Below, piece after piece: positions 50,607 through 59,126 of a DNA stretch of 64,000 nucleotides. The notes beneath the pieces are model-generated. The model was not told the origin of the DNA, did not search any database, and saw nothing but the letters and a program-made list of their open reading frames with translations. A program made the translations under genes and the position numbers. This DNA comes from Verrucomicrobiales bacterium (GTDB lineage Bacteria > Verrucomicrobiota > Verrucomicrobiia > Limisphaerales > J093), in NCBI GenBank assembly GCA_024233215.1, contig JACKPW010000023.1:1-64000 (forward strand), in the 5' to 3' direction. Within the stretch, counting starts at the first letter, position 1. Each line of letters starts with the position of its first letter.

Positions 50607-52919
50607 TCACTGTCCTGTCGCAGACTGGGTGGCGATCTCACGAACCCGGCAGAGGTCCAGCTTCCCACTCCCCAGCAAAGGAAGGGCCTTCACGTGGAAG
50701 AACTGGTTGGCCTTGGGCAGCCAGAGCTTGGGCAGATCCAGTTGGGGTAGCTTGTCCAGAAGCGCCTTCAGCCCGGCCTCCTCGAGGCAGTGAAGCACCA
50801 CCAACCGTTCGCCTTTTCGCTCGTCGCCCACGCCGGTCACCACCAGCACGCGATCTGCCTTGCCGGTGAGGTCCTGCAGTTTCTCCTCCACCTTGATGTG
50901 CGGTACCATCTCGCCGCCAATCTTGCTGAACCGGCTGAGCCGGTCCGTGATTTGCAGAAACCCGTCCTCATCCAGCGTGGCGATGTCGCCGGTCACATAC
51001 CAGCCGTCCCGCAGCACTTCCGCGGTCTTGTCCGGTCGACCCAGGTAGCCGGACATGACGTTCGGCCCGCGGACCAGCAACAATCCCGGTTGGCCAGGGG
51101 GCCGGGGGGCGTGGGTCACGGGATCGACGATGCGCACGCTGACGCCGGGCAGGGGATGGCCGATGCTCCCACGCTTCGAACCGACCTGACACAGTCCCGC
51201 CGCGCGGAATCCGGGAGTGTTCACGGCCACGCCCGGGGCGCATTCGGTGCAGCCATAGCCTTCGATGGGGCGGATGCCGAACTTGTCCTCAAAGGCGGTG
51301 GCGAGTCGCTCGGGCAGTTTCTCGGCCCCGGCCATCACCACGCGCAGACTGCCGAAATCCCCGGGTGCGCAGCCGCGCAGGTAGAGTTGGAGGAACGTCG
51401 GAGTGCTCAACAGAAACGTCAGCCGGTGATTCCGCACGAGTCGGCCGATGGCTTCCGGGTCCAGCGGGGTGGGGTGATAGGCCGCGCCGATGCCCTGGGT
51501 CGCGGTCAGGGCGAGCGTGCCGGTGAAACCGAACGAGTGGAAGAACGGCAGGGAGCCGAGCAACGCGTCCTTTGGGCTCAGCCGGAACACCTGGCTCAGC
51601 TGCTCAACATTGGCGGCCACATTGAAGTGCGAAAGCACGACGCCTTTGGGTTCCCCGGTGCTGCCACTCGAGAAGATCACCGTGGCCGGGTCGTCCATCG
51701 TGGCGGCAAGATCCCGTCCCAGGAACTTCTCGATCCAGCGAACCGGTAGCAGGCAACTCATCGCCAGTGCGATCAGGCGTTCGCCGAAGCGCGGGCTGGC
51801 GGCGACCTCCTCCAGTCGTAGCGGGGGGAAGGGCAGGTCGAGGTTGAGCTTGTCCAGGAAGGCTTGGGAAGTGACCACCGTGGTGATGCCGCACTGCCGG
51901 ATGCTGGCCGCGATGGCTTCCGTCGAGGCCGTGTAATTGAGGTTGACCGGCACCTTGCCGAGCAGGAGCGCGGCGAAGTTGGCCAGGGCGCCGCCGACCG
52001 ACGGGGGCAGCAGCAGGCCCACCTTGTGTTGGCCCTCCCAGTGGGGGCGCAAGCGGCGGGCGAGGAAGAGGGTTCGGGACAGCGCGTTGAGGAACGTTAC
52101 CCGCGGCGCTCGCTCGTCACCCATGGCGAACCGGAACGGGTGCCGGCGGGCTGAGTGCACGAACCCGCGGTGCAACGGTTGCATTTGGGTTTTGCGTCGC
52201 TGCCAGGCGCGGCTGCTCAGTTCCTGCACCTGCTGGCGCAATTCTGTGGGCGTGGCGCCCGACGGGAGGGGCTTCCCGAGGCTCACGCTCACCCGATATG
52301 GGATCCTCGCCGGCCACTTCCAGAGAAACCGTTCGCGGGCGAAGCTGAAGAGACTGCCCCAGAGCCCCTCGAGACAGACCGGGATCACCGGGGCGTCAAG
52401 TCCGTGCATGATCCGCTCGAACCCACGCCGAAACGGCAGCATCTGACCGGTCCGGGTGATCTGGCCCTCGGCGAAGATGCCAACCACACCGCCTTCCCGG
52501 ATGACGTCCGAGGCGGTCCGTAGCGAACGAATCAGGTCGCGGGGGCGCTGGGTCGGGGATACGGGAATCACGCCCATCAACCGGGCGAACCAGCGGATGA
52601 GGGGTCGCCGATGGTAGCCTTCGTCCATGATGAACCTCACCCGTCGGTCCACCGCCGTTCCCAGGATGAATCCGTCGATCAGCGAGAGGTGATTGCAGAC
52701 CAGGAGTGCTCCGCCGGTTTCGGGCAGGTGCTGCCGGCCATCGACCCGGATGCGGTAGAACAGCCGTGTCACCAGGCGGGCGGCCCGCCAGACCAACCAG
52801 CTCAGGAACCGGGTCACCGGGGATTTCAGGGGGATTCGATGCCTCTCCGCCGGTTCGCCGACCGCAGCGTTTGTCCGGCGTGTCAGTTGTCCGGGATGCG
52901 TGATTGGTTGCGCGTTCAT
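50607..52919 (-). CDS. Aas-like acyltransferase/acyl-ACP synthetase
   Basis: This 770-aa fusion has an N-terminal PlsC-type acyltransferase domain (about 55-235; CNHLSLIDG with the HX4D motif, FAEGQITRTG, VIPVCLEGLWG) and a C-terminal AMP-binding acyl-activating domain (about 280-760). The latter shows FSSGSTGEPKGVVLSHFN, GYGCTECAPGVAVN, YVTGDIATLDEDGFLQITDR and the A10 lysine near LGSGKLD. It matches the order of E. coli Aas, which re-acylates lysophospholipids, but lacks the LplT-like transporter sometimes attached. It is monocistronic here. Confidence 0.88.
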   Translation of the reverse strand: MNAQPITHPGQLTRRTNAAVGEPAERHRIPLKSPVTRFLSWLVWRAARLVTRLFYRIRVDGRQHLPETGGALLVCNHLSLIDGFILGTAVDRRVRFIMDEGYHRRPLIRWFARLMGVIPVSPTQRPRDLIRSLRTASDVIREGGVVGIFAEGQITRTGQMLPFRRGFERIMHGLDAPVIPVCLEGLWGSLFSFARERFLWKWPARIPYRVSVSLGKPLPSGATPTELRQQVQELSSRAWQRRKTQMQPLHRGFVHSARRHPFRFAMGDERAPRVTFLNALSRTLFLARRLRPHWEGQHKVGLLLPPSVGGALANFAALLLGKVPVNLNYTASTEAIAASIRQCGITTVVTSQAFLDKLNLDLPFPPLRLEEVAASPRFGERLIALAMSCLLPVRWIEKFLGRDLAATMDDPATVIFSSGSTGEPKGVVLSHFNVAANVEQLSQVFRLSPKDALLGSLPFFHSFGFTGTLALTATQGIGAAYHPTPLDPEAIGRLVRNHRLTFLLSTPTFLQLYLRGCAPGDFGSLRVVMAGAEKLPERLATAFEDKFGIRPIEGYGCTECAPGVAVNTPGFRAAGLCQVGSKRGSIGHPLPGVSVRIVDPVTHAPRPPGQPGLLLVRGPNVMSGYLGRPDKTAEVLRDGWYVTGDIATLDEDGFLQITDRLSRFSKIGGEMVPHIKVEEKLQDLTGKADRVLVVTGVGDERKGERLVVLHCLEEAGLKALLDKLPQLDLPKLWLPKANQFFHVKALPLLGSGKLDLCRVREIATQSATGQ

Positions 52920-52953
52920 GGCGGGAAGGGTCGTTCACCCGGCGCGCCTCCGC

Positions 52954-53409
52954 CTATCGATAGTCCGAACCGCCCATTCGACTGGGTGAATGATCGGAGA
53001 GGGAACTGGGCGGTGGGGACACCGCGCAGGTTTCTCGCCGACTGGCTTTTGAACCTTCTCCGCCAAACAAGCCGCCCCGTAGCGGCGAACCGGCGTTCGC
53101 CGCGACGATCAAGGGGGAATTAGCGGGCGCCTTGGAGGTTGGTGATGACACGCATCCCTGCAGAAGCGGACGTAGGATGGTTGCCCGCAGGCGGTCGACT
53201 GGAACGTCACGATTCACGAACCGCCCGGGGGCATCCAGGAGCAGGACGGTTGGCAGTCGGCAAACATCCAGGGCGGCCCTGGCGTCGGGACGCTGTTTCG
53301 CATCCAGCCAGATTCGCGGCCAATCCCACCCCGCCTCACGCGCGGTGATGTCGGCCAACCTCCAGCCCGCCACCCGCCTCCGCCAGTCCATCCTCCCAAA
53401 AGCGTCCAC
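52954..53409 (-). pseudogene. Possible thioredoxin-like fragment
   Basis: A 151-codon frame contains CRLPTVLLLDAPGRFVNRDV and a preceding WPRIWLD segment, which resemble the second half of TlpA/AhpC-like thioredoxin folds (cis-Pro then LIDxxG). No CxxC motif is present, and the C-terminal 60 residues look random. It may be the remains of a redoxin gene. The rest of 52920-53674 holds GC-rich sequence without a recognisable gene; 53430-53460 resembles an arm of element A. Confidence 0.3.
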
Positions 53410-53674
53410 CGGAGAACTCTCCGGAGAACTCTTGACCGCGGATGCGCGGATGACGCAGCCTGTTGGTCCTCGCAGCCGCCCTGGAACAGTTCGCCACCCT
53501 CGCCGACGATATCAAAAGGCAGGACCGGGGAGATCGGGGGAGGAACGAGCGCATATAGAGCAAAAGGAAACAGGAGAGTCCTCTGGAATTGCTCGTCAAG
53601 GTCCCGTGGTGGGGGGGCTGTCTTCCCTCGTGGAGACGGCGGAGCGGATTTGAACGAACGACAGCCATACAGTC

Positions 53675-54697
53675 ATGAAAAACATCGTCATCTGTTCGGA
53701 TGGAACCTGGAACTCGCCGGAAAAGGATGCGCCCACCAACGTTCTCCGATTGGCGCGGGCCATTTCTCCTCGCGATGGGAACAACAACGAGCAAGTCGTC
53801 TTTTACGACTGGGGGGTTGGGAGCGATCGGAAGACCATGGCCGGGGGTATCACCGGCGAAGGCTTGGACAAGAACATCATGGACTGCTATAGATTTGTGG
53901 TTCAGAACTACGATCCAGCGGACCGGCTGTACCTGTTTGGATTCAGTCGAGGGGCCTACACGGTTCGTTCTCTGGCAGGCCTGATTCGTAACTGCGGCAT
54001 TCTCCGCCGAGAGCATGCGGACCAGATCCCAAACGCGTTTGATCACTATCGCAAGCGGCAGCCGAGCACGAATCCAGATGCCCCAACGTCTGCGGGATTC
54101 CGGGATCGGTTCGCAGTGGCCGATATCTCGAATATCGAGTTCCTGGGAGTCTGGGATACGGTGGGAAGCCTGGGAATCCCGGCTCCGTTCTTCGGTGTTC
54201 TTAACAAGGGGGATTATCTCTTCCACGACACATCCCCCAGCCGGATTATTGGCTGTGCCCGTCACGCGATGTCCATTGATGAGAATCGCGAGGACTTTCC
54301 CGTAACACGGTGGGCTCCCAAGCCGGGCCTCGATTTGAAAGAGGTCTGGTTCGCCGGCGTCCATAGTGACGTGGGGGGCGGATACGATGATTCGGTGTTG
54401 CTGTCAGACATACCGGCGGCGTGGATTCTCCGGGAGGCTGCCGCGAGGGGGTTGAGCGTTGAAAGCCACCTCAAGGACCGCCTGTCGTCAGACGCAGCGG
54501 CCCGCCAGCATCCGCAGCCAACAGGAATCTTCAGGTTTCGAGGAAGGGTCAATCGAACGATCTCCCCGTCCGATCTGGTTCACATCTCGGTGAAGGAGCG
54601 GTTCGACAGTCTCGGCAGCTCCTGGAGGAGTCCGGCGTTCCGGCAATACTTCGCGTCGATTGGCGAAGATTGGTCCAAGGTGAACCTCGAGTCCTGA
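53675..54697 (+). CDS. DUF2235 alpha/beta-hydrolase (Tle1-like)
   Basis: This 340-aa protein shows the DUF2235 pattern: N-terminal KNIVICSDGTWN, then YDWGVGS, nucleophile elbow LFGFSRGAYTVRSLAGLI (GxSxG at GFSRG), VWDTVGSLGIP (Asp region), SRIIGCARHAMSIDE, and WFAGVHSDVGGGY (His). Relatives include phospholipase effectors of type VI secretion, but no T6SS genes, chaperone or immunity gene are visible nearby and no signal peptide is seen. A cytoplasmic esterase role or orphan status is possible. The base composition looks somewhat less GC-rich than its neighbours. Confidence 0.85.
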   Translation: MKNIVICSDGTWNSPEKDAPTNVLRLARAISPRDGNNNEQVVFYDWGVGSDRKTMAGGITGEGLDKNIMDCYRFVVQNYDPADRLYLFGFSRGAYTVRSLAGLIRNCGILRREHADQIPNAFDHYRKRQPSTNPDAPTSAGFRDRFAVADISNIEFLGVWDTVGSLGIPAPFFGVLNKGDYLFHDTSPSRIIGCARHAMSIDENREDFPVTRWAPKPGLDLKEVWFAGVHSDVGGGYDDSVLLSDIPAAWILREAAARGLSVESHLKDRLSSDAAARQHPQPTGIFRFRGRVNRTISPSDLVHISVKERFDSLGSSWRSPAFRQYFASIGEDWSKVNLES

Positions 54698-54990
54698 TTC
54701 GACGGAGGCATGGCCTCCAAACGCTGCAGGGGCCAACCCCGGGAGCGTGTTCGGACTTGGGCGTGCAAACCGGACGCGAGGGTCGGGTGGCTTCCCGACA
54801 AGCCGAGACGCGACCTCGGCCTGATGGCGCTCGCATGAACAAACTGTCATCCGGGCGCGCGGCTGGCGTTTGCTTTGCCGGGGTCTGATGGGGTTGCGGG
54901 ACGTTGGTTCACGGCCGGACCGGGCCGGGGCGATCCGCAGTTAACCGTCGACGGGGTTTCGTGGGCGCACCTCTGAACCGTGATCTGGCA

Positions 54991-57204
54991 ATGAAACGCA
55001 AACCTGTCTTTCCGACCTGGATTCTGCTGCTCGGACTCGCCGTGGCCGTGGCGCTTGCGGGCATTTGGGGCTCGCAGCGGGTGCGGGCGACCCTGGAACG
55101 GATGGTGGAGTCCGAACTGGAGATGACCTTGCACGCCAATGCCCAGGCCCTGGAGATCTGGATGACCAACCAGGTGCGGCTGGCGATGAGTCTGGCGGAC
55201 GATCCCCAGCTTCGGAGCGGTCTGCTCGCGGTGAGCGGGGCGGCGGTGAGCATCGGTCCGCGCTGGGAACGGAATTCGGGCGGCCCGCCGGGGGAGGATC
55301 TCGGGGGGCGGCTGAGGTTGAAGCTGGAGAATCTCGGCCACGACGGGATGCTCGTGAACACCAACCTCGTGGTGGTGGCGGCCGTCGGCCGGGGCAGCGG
55401 GCGGGTGGGTCGGACGGTGATGGACAGCCACCACGACAAGTTTGTCGAACTGTTTCAAACGGGGCGTCCCGTGTTGATCCACCCGTTCCGGCCCGCCGCC
55501 ACGGCGGGGCCGCGGTCGGGGCGCGAGAACACCCGCGGAAGTACCGGTCGCATGGGGCCGTTTTGGAACGGGGGTGGGCCCCGTGGTGGGGCCGGGGGAG
55601 GTCCGCCGGATGATCTTCTGTTGATGCAGGTGGCGGTTCCCCTGCGGGACGAGAACGGCGTGATGCTCGGAGCCCTGGCGTTGGTGATTGATCCCGAGCG
55701 GGAGTTCACCCGCATCCTGTCCGTGTCGCGGTTGGGCCAGTCCGGCGAATCCTACGCTTTCGACACCTCCGGGCGGATGCTCTCCCGCAGTCGGTTTGAA
55801 CCCCAGCTCAAGGCGCTGGGCCGGTTGCCGGACCGCGCCGGGGGTTCGTCCGTGCTGAACCTGCGTTTGAGCGATCCCGGGGAAGCCGGTGCTTCCGGAG
55901 TTCCACCGGAGGAGACCATGGCGGACCGGCCCCTGACCCGGTTGGTGGCGGCGGCGGTGGAGGGGGGGCAGGGGGTGGATGCCGGGGCGTCCCGCGACTA
56001 CCGAGGGATCGCGGTGGTGGGGGCCTGGCAATGGCTTGAGGAGTTCGATTTCGGCCTGGTGGTGCAGCAGGATGCGGCGGAGGCGTACCGGCCGCTCAGG
56101 GTGTTGCAGTGGTTGTTTCAGTTCCTGGTGACGTTGCTGGTGCTGGCGTCGCTGGGCCTGTTGATGTTCTCCCATACGCACCTCGTGCTGCGGCGGCGGC
56201 TGAACGAGGCGGAGTTGAAGGCCCGGGAACTCGGGCAGTACCGGCTCGAGGAAAAGCTCGGGGAGGGGGGGATGGGGGTGGTGTACCGGGCCCGCCACGC
56301 GTTGATGCGGCGTCCCACGGCGATCAAGCTCCTGCTGCCGGATCGGGCGAGTCCCGAAGCGATCCGGCAGTTCGAGCGCGAGGTGCAGTTGACCAGCGAA
56401 CTGACGCACCCCAACACCATCCAGATCTTCGACTACGGGTACACCCCGGAAGGCATCTTCTACTATGTGATGGAGTATCTGGAGGGAATGAGCCTGAAGG
56501 ACTTGGTGGCCCGTTTCGGCCCGGTGCCGGAAGGGCGTGCCATCCACCTCATGAGCCAGGTCTGCGAGGCGCTGCACGAGGCGCACCAGAAGGGTCTCGT
56601 GCATCGGGATGTCAAACCGGCGAATGTCTTCGTCGGCCGGCGCGGCGGCATTCCGGACACCGTCAAGGTGCTGGACTTCGGGTTGGTCCGGGAATACCGG
56701 TCGGCCACAGGGGCGGACACCGGTGAGCCGGGGGACTGTGGGCCGGTGGGAACCCCGCTCTTCATGTCCCCCGAGTCGATCAACTGTCCGAGTTCAATCG
56801 ACCCGCGAAGCGACATCTACTCGCTTGGCGCGTTGGGCTATCATCTGGTGACCGGTCACCATGTCTTCGAGGATTCCACCCTCGACGCGGTCTTATGCCG
56901 GCAATTGAGCGAGCCTCCCCGGAGTCCCGCCCTGCGAACCGCGAACGCCTTGACGCCGGAGTTCGAGCGCACCCTCCTGAGCTGTCTGGAAAAGGACCCG
57001 GAACGGCGGCCGCAATCCGTCCGGGAACTCCGCGCGTTGCTGATGGCCAGTCCTCGAAACGGGGATTGGGACGCTGCCGCCCGGGCGGAGTGGTGGGCCG
57101 TTTGCGACGCGGGAGCAGGCCGCAGTCTGAGCTGCCCGACCGACGCCGCCGGTTCGGACCTGGAGGTGACCGTGTCGGTGGGGCCTGCCACCCGCCGGCT
57201 TTGA
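54991..57204 (+). CDS. Membrane Ser/Thr protein kinase with extracytoplasmic Cache-like sensor
   Basis: This 737-aa protein has a first transmembrane helix (about 8-27), a periplasmic sensor (about 30-370) with Cache-like segments, a second helix (about 378-400), and a cytoplasmic Hanks-type kinase domain (about 415-680). Kinase motifs are EEKLGEGGMGVVYRARH, PTAIKLLLP, LVHRDVKPANVFV, VLDFGLV and GTPLFMSPESI. The catalytic residues appear intact. The order (sensor first, kinase last) differs from the usual PknB layout, where the kinase precedes the membrane helix. A Gly/Arg/Pro-rich stretch (about 175-210) lies inside the sensor. The ATG at 54991 is used because it gives a signal-anchor helix. 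Confidence 0.85.
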   Translation: MKRKPVFPTWILLLGLAVAVALAGIWGSQRVRATLERMVESELEMTLHANAQALEIWMTNQVRLAMSLADDPQLRSGLLAVSGAAVSIGPRWERNSGGPPGEDLGGRLRLKLENLGHDGMLVNTNLVVVAAVGRGSGRVGRTVMDSHHDKFVELFQTGRPVLIHPFRPAATAGPRSGRENTRGSTGRMGPFWNGGGPRGGAGGGPPDDLLLMQVAVPLRDENGVMLGALALVIDPEREFTRILSVSRLGQSGESYAFDTSGRMLSRSRFEPQLKALGRLPDRAGGSSVLNLRLSDPGEAGASGVPPEETMADRPLTRLVAAAVEGGQGVDAGASRDYRGIAVVGAWQWLEEFDFGLVVQQDAAEAYRPLRVLQWLFQFLVTLLVLASLGLLMFSHTHLVLRRRLNEAELKARELGQYRLEEKLGEGGMGVVYRARHALMRRPTAIKLLLPDRASPEAIRQFEREVQLTSELTHPNTIQIFDYGYTPEGIFYYVMEYLEGMSLKDLVARFGPVPEGRAIHLMSQVCEALHEAHQKGLVHRDVKPANVFVGRRGGIPDTVKVLDFGLVREYRSATGADTGEPGDCGPVGTPLFMSPESINCPSSIDPRSDIYSLGALGYHLVTGHHVFEDSTLDAVLCRQLSEPPRSPALRTANALTPEFERTLLSCLEKDPERRPQSVRELRALLMASPRNGDWDAAARAEWWAVCDAGAGRSLSCPTDAAGSDLEVTVSVGPATRRL

Positions 57205-57391
57205 CGGGGTTTCACCCCCCGCTCTTGCTTGCTGTGCCGATGGGGGCCTTCTGACCAGATGAACAAACTGTAATTTGCTGTCGCGGGAGTTGTTCATGTT
57301 CCGGGGGTCTGATCTTCCGGAAGGGCGCAGCAGATCGCGCCCGGCCTAAAGACAAGATCCCGACCACGACAACGACCCATTGAAGAAGCGT

Positions 57392-58333
57392 ATGAATCCG
57401 AGCAAACCCTCCCTCCGCATCCGGGCCTTCACCGCCGTGTTGATCGCCATGACTTTCCTGGCTCTCGCGGTCAGCGGAGTGATCCTGTTTCTGTCTCCGC
57501 CCGGCCGCGTTGCCAACTGGAGTGACTGGCGCATGCTCAGCCTCACCAAGCACGATTGGACCGGGTTGCATGTCTGGTTCAGCCTCATCTTCCTGATCAC
57601 GGCCGGATGCCATATCCTGTTCAATTCCCGACCGCTGCTGAATTACTTCAAGGACCGGCTCACGCGGCGGGTGGGGTTCCGGCGCGAATGGGTCCTGGCG
57701 TTTGGGGTTTGCGGCCTGGTGTTCGTGGGTGTGCGTGCCGGTTTGCCGCCGTTCTCCTCGTTTCTTGACTTCAACGAGACCGTGAAGCGCAGTTGGGAGG
57801 ATCCGCGCGGCGTGGCTCCGATCCCGCACGCCGAGTTGCTGGCGCTGGGTGAACTGGCCGCGAAGGCGGAGGTTCCGCTGGAAATGGCCCTGACCCGCCT
57901 GGAGGCGAACGGAGTCAAGGGCGCCACCGCGGAGATCGTTGTCGCGGAACTGGCGGCCGCGAACGACCTTTCGGCACAGCGCGTCTATGAGATCCTCCAG
58001 GGTGTGAACGCATCGGGGCGTGGGGGTGGCGGACGCGGCCCCGGTGCGGGCGCCGGCAAGTCGAGTGCAGGCCGGAGTGAGGAGGCGGGGCATGGTCCCG
58101 GGGGCGGCAACGGTGGCGGCAACGGCGGCTGGGGCGGCGGCGGTGGGCCCGGTCGGATGACCCTGACGGAATTCTGCGCCTCGCGGGACATCGACGTGAA
58201 GGTGGCGCAGGAGCGGCTGGAGGCGAAGGGCATCAAACCGGCGCCGGGTCGCACTTTGCGCGATATCGCAGTGGACAATGGCTACGAGCGACCTTACGAA
58301 GTGCTGGACATCATCGAAGGCAAGGCGAAATGA
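57392..58333 (+). CDS. DUF4405-like membrane protein with Gly-rich linker
   Basis: This 313-aa protein has three membrane helices (about 12-33, 55-75, 95-112) with His residues placed as in DUF4405/cytochrome b-like proteins (TKHDWTGLHVWFSLIFLITA, GCHILFN). This is followed by a repeated helical segment (HAELLALGELAAKAEVPLEM and FCASRDIDVKVAQERLEAKG) on either side of a Gly-rich linker (about 210-257). Haem binding is possible through the His residues, but no CxxCH motif exists. A TTG four codons upstream is also in frame. The stop overlaps the next gene's start (ATGA at 58330), so this is the first gene of the operon. Confidence 0.7.
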   Translation: MNPSKPSLRIRAFTAVLIAMTFLALAVSGVILFLSPPGRVANWSDWRMLSLTKHDWTGLHVWFSLIFLITAGCHILFNSRPLLNYFKDRLTRRVGFRREWVLAFGVCGLVFVGVRAGLPPFSSFLDFNETVKRSWEDPRGVAPIPHAELLALGELAAKAEVPLEMALTRLEANGVKGATAEIVVAELAAANDLSAQRVYEILQGVNASGRGGGGRGPGAGAGKSSAGRSEEAGHGPGGGNGGGNGGWGGGGGPGRMTLTEFCASRDIDVKVAQERLEAKGIKPAPGRTLRDIAVDNGYERPYEVLDIIEGKAK

Positions 58334-59103
58334 AGACCCTGGTTGCCCGGTTGGAATTGGATCATTGCCCGGTGCGGGGGCATCCCCGTGCCCGGGCCTT
58401 TACCCTCATCGAACTGCTCGTGGTGCTGGGCATCATCGGCATCCTGGCCGCGCTGCTGCTGCCTGCCTTGAGCCGGGCGAAGGAGAAGGCCCGGGCCATC
58501 AAGTGCGTCAACAGCCTCAAGCAGATCGGTCTCGGCATCATGTATTACGTCGATGACTACGCCTATTATCCCCCCGGCCGGCAGGCGGGTGTCACCCAGT
58601 GGGATCTCTGGGTGGGAACGTATCTGGGCGGCGCCGCCGATCCCCTGACCCCGGAGGCGCGCACCCAGCTGTTCATGTGTCCCTCCGCCACCCGACGCAA
58701 CACCGGTACGGTGTTGAACTACTCGGCCAATCCCAACGTGTTCAAGGAAGTGACGGCGACGGTGGGCGCGCTTCGAGCCGACGCGCTTCGGAGGCCCACG
58801 GAAACCCTGATGGTGGCCGATGCCATCCAGTACGCGGCGGACGGGAGTTCGCACGCGATCCTGTGGGGGGTCCTCGGCAGCAACGGTTCCGCCCTGTACT
58901 GGAACAACGGCACGCCGGCCACCGCGGACGCGCCGATTCCGGTCGGCGAAGACCGGGATGACCTCTATGACGTGATGGACTCCGCCGGTTCGAACCTGCG
59001 ATACCGGCACGCCGAACGGGTGAACCCACTGATGGCGGACGGGCATGTGGAAAGCCTGGCCAAGGGGTCAGTGCGGGACCGGCACGTCTATACGGCCTAC
59101 TAA
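58330..59103 (+). CDS. Type II secretion-like prepilin protein
   Basis: This 257-aa protein has a leader of 22 residues followed by the prepilin helix FTLIELLVVLGIIGILAA and LLLPALSRAKEKARAIKCVN. It ends with LMADGHVESLAKGSV, matching the DGH motif of the other two prepilins in this window. It starts inside the DUF4405-like gene (ATGA) and is followed by the glycosyltransferase gene after 23 bp. The operon context suggests a surface role linked to the exported glycan. Confidence 0.88.
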   Translation: MKTLVARLELDHCPVRGHPRARAFTLIELLVVLGIIGILAALLLPALSRAKEKARAIKCVNSLKQIGLGIMYYVDDYAYYPPGRQAGVTQWDLWVGTYLGGAADPLTPEARTQLFMCPSATRRNTGTVLNYSANPNVFKEVTATVGALRADALRRPTETLMVADAIQYAADGSSHAILWGVLGSNGSALYWNNGTPATADAPIPVGEDRDDLYDVMDSAGSNLRYRHAERVNPLMADGHVESLAKGSVRDRHVYTAY

Positions 59104-59126
59104 CGTGCCCCGGATCCCAGCCTGAC

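Noticed and set aside
53675..54697. Type VI secretion effector locus
   Set aside because: No Vgr, PAAR, Hcp, chaperone or immunity gene was found near the DUF2235 gene.
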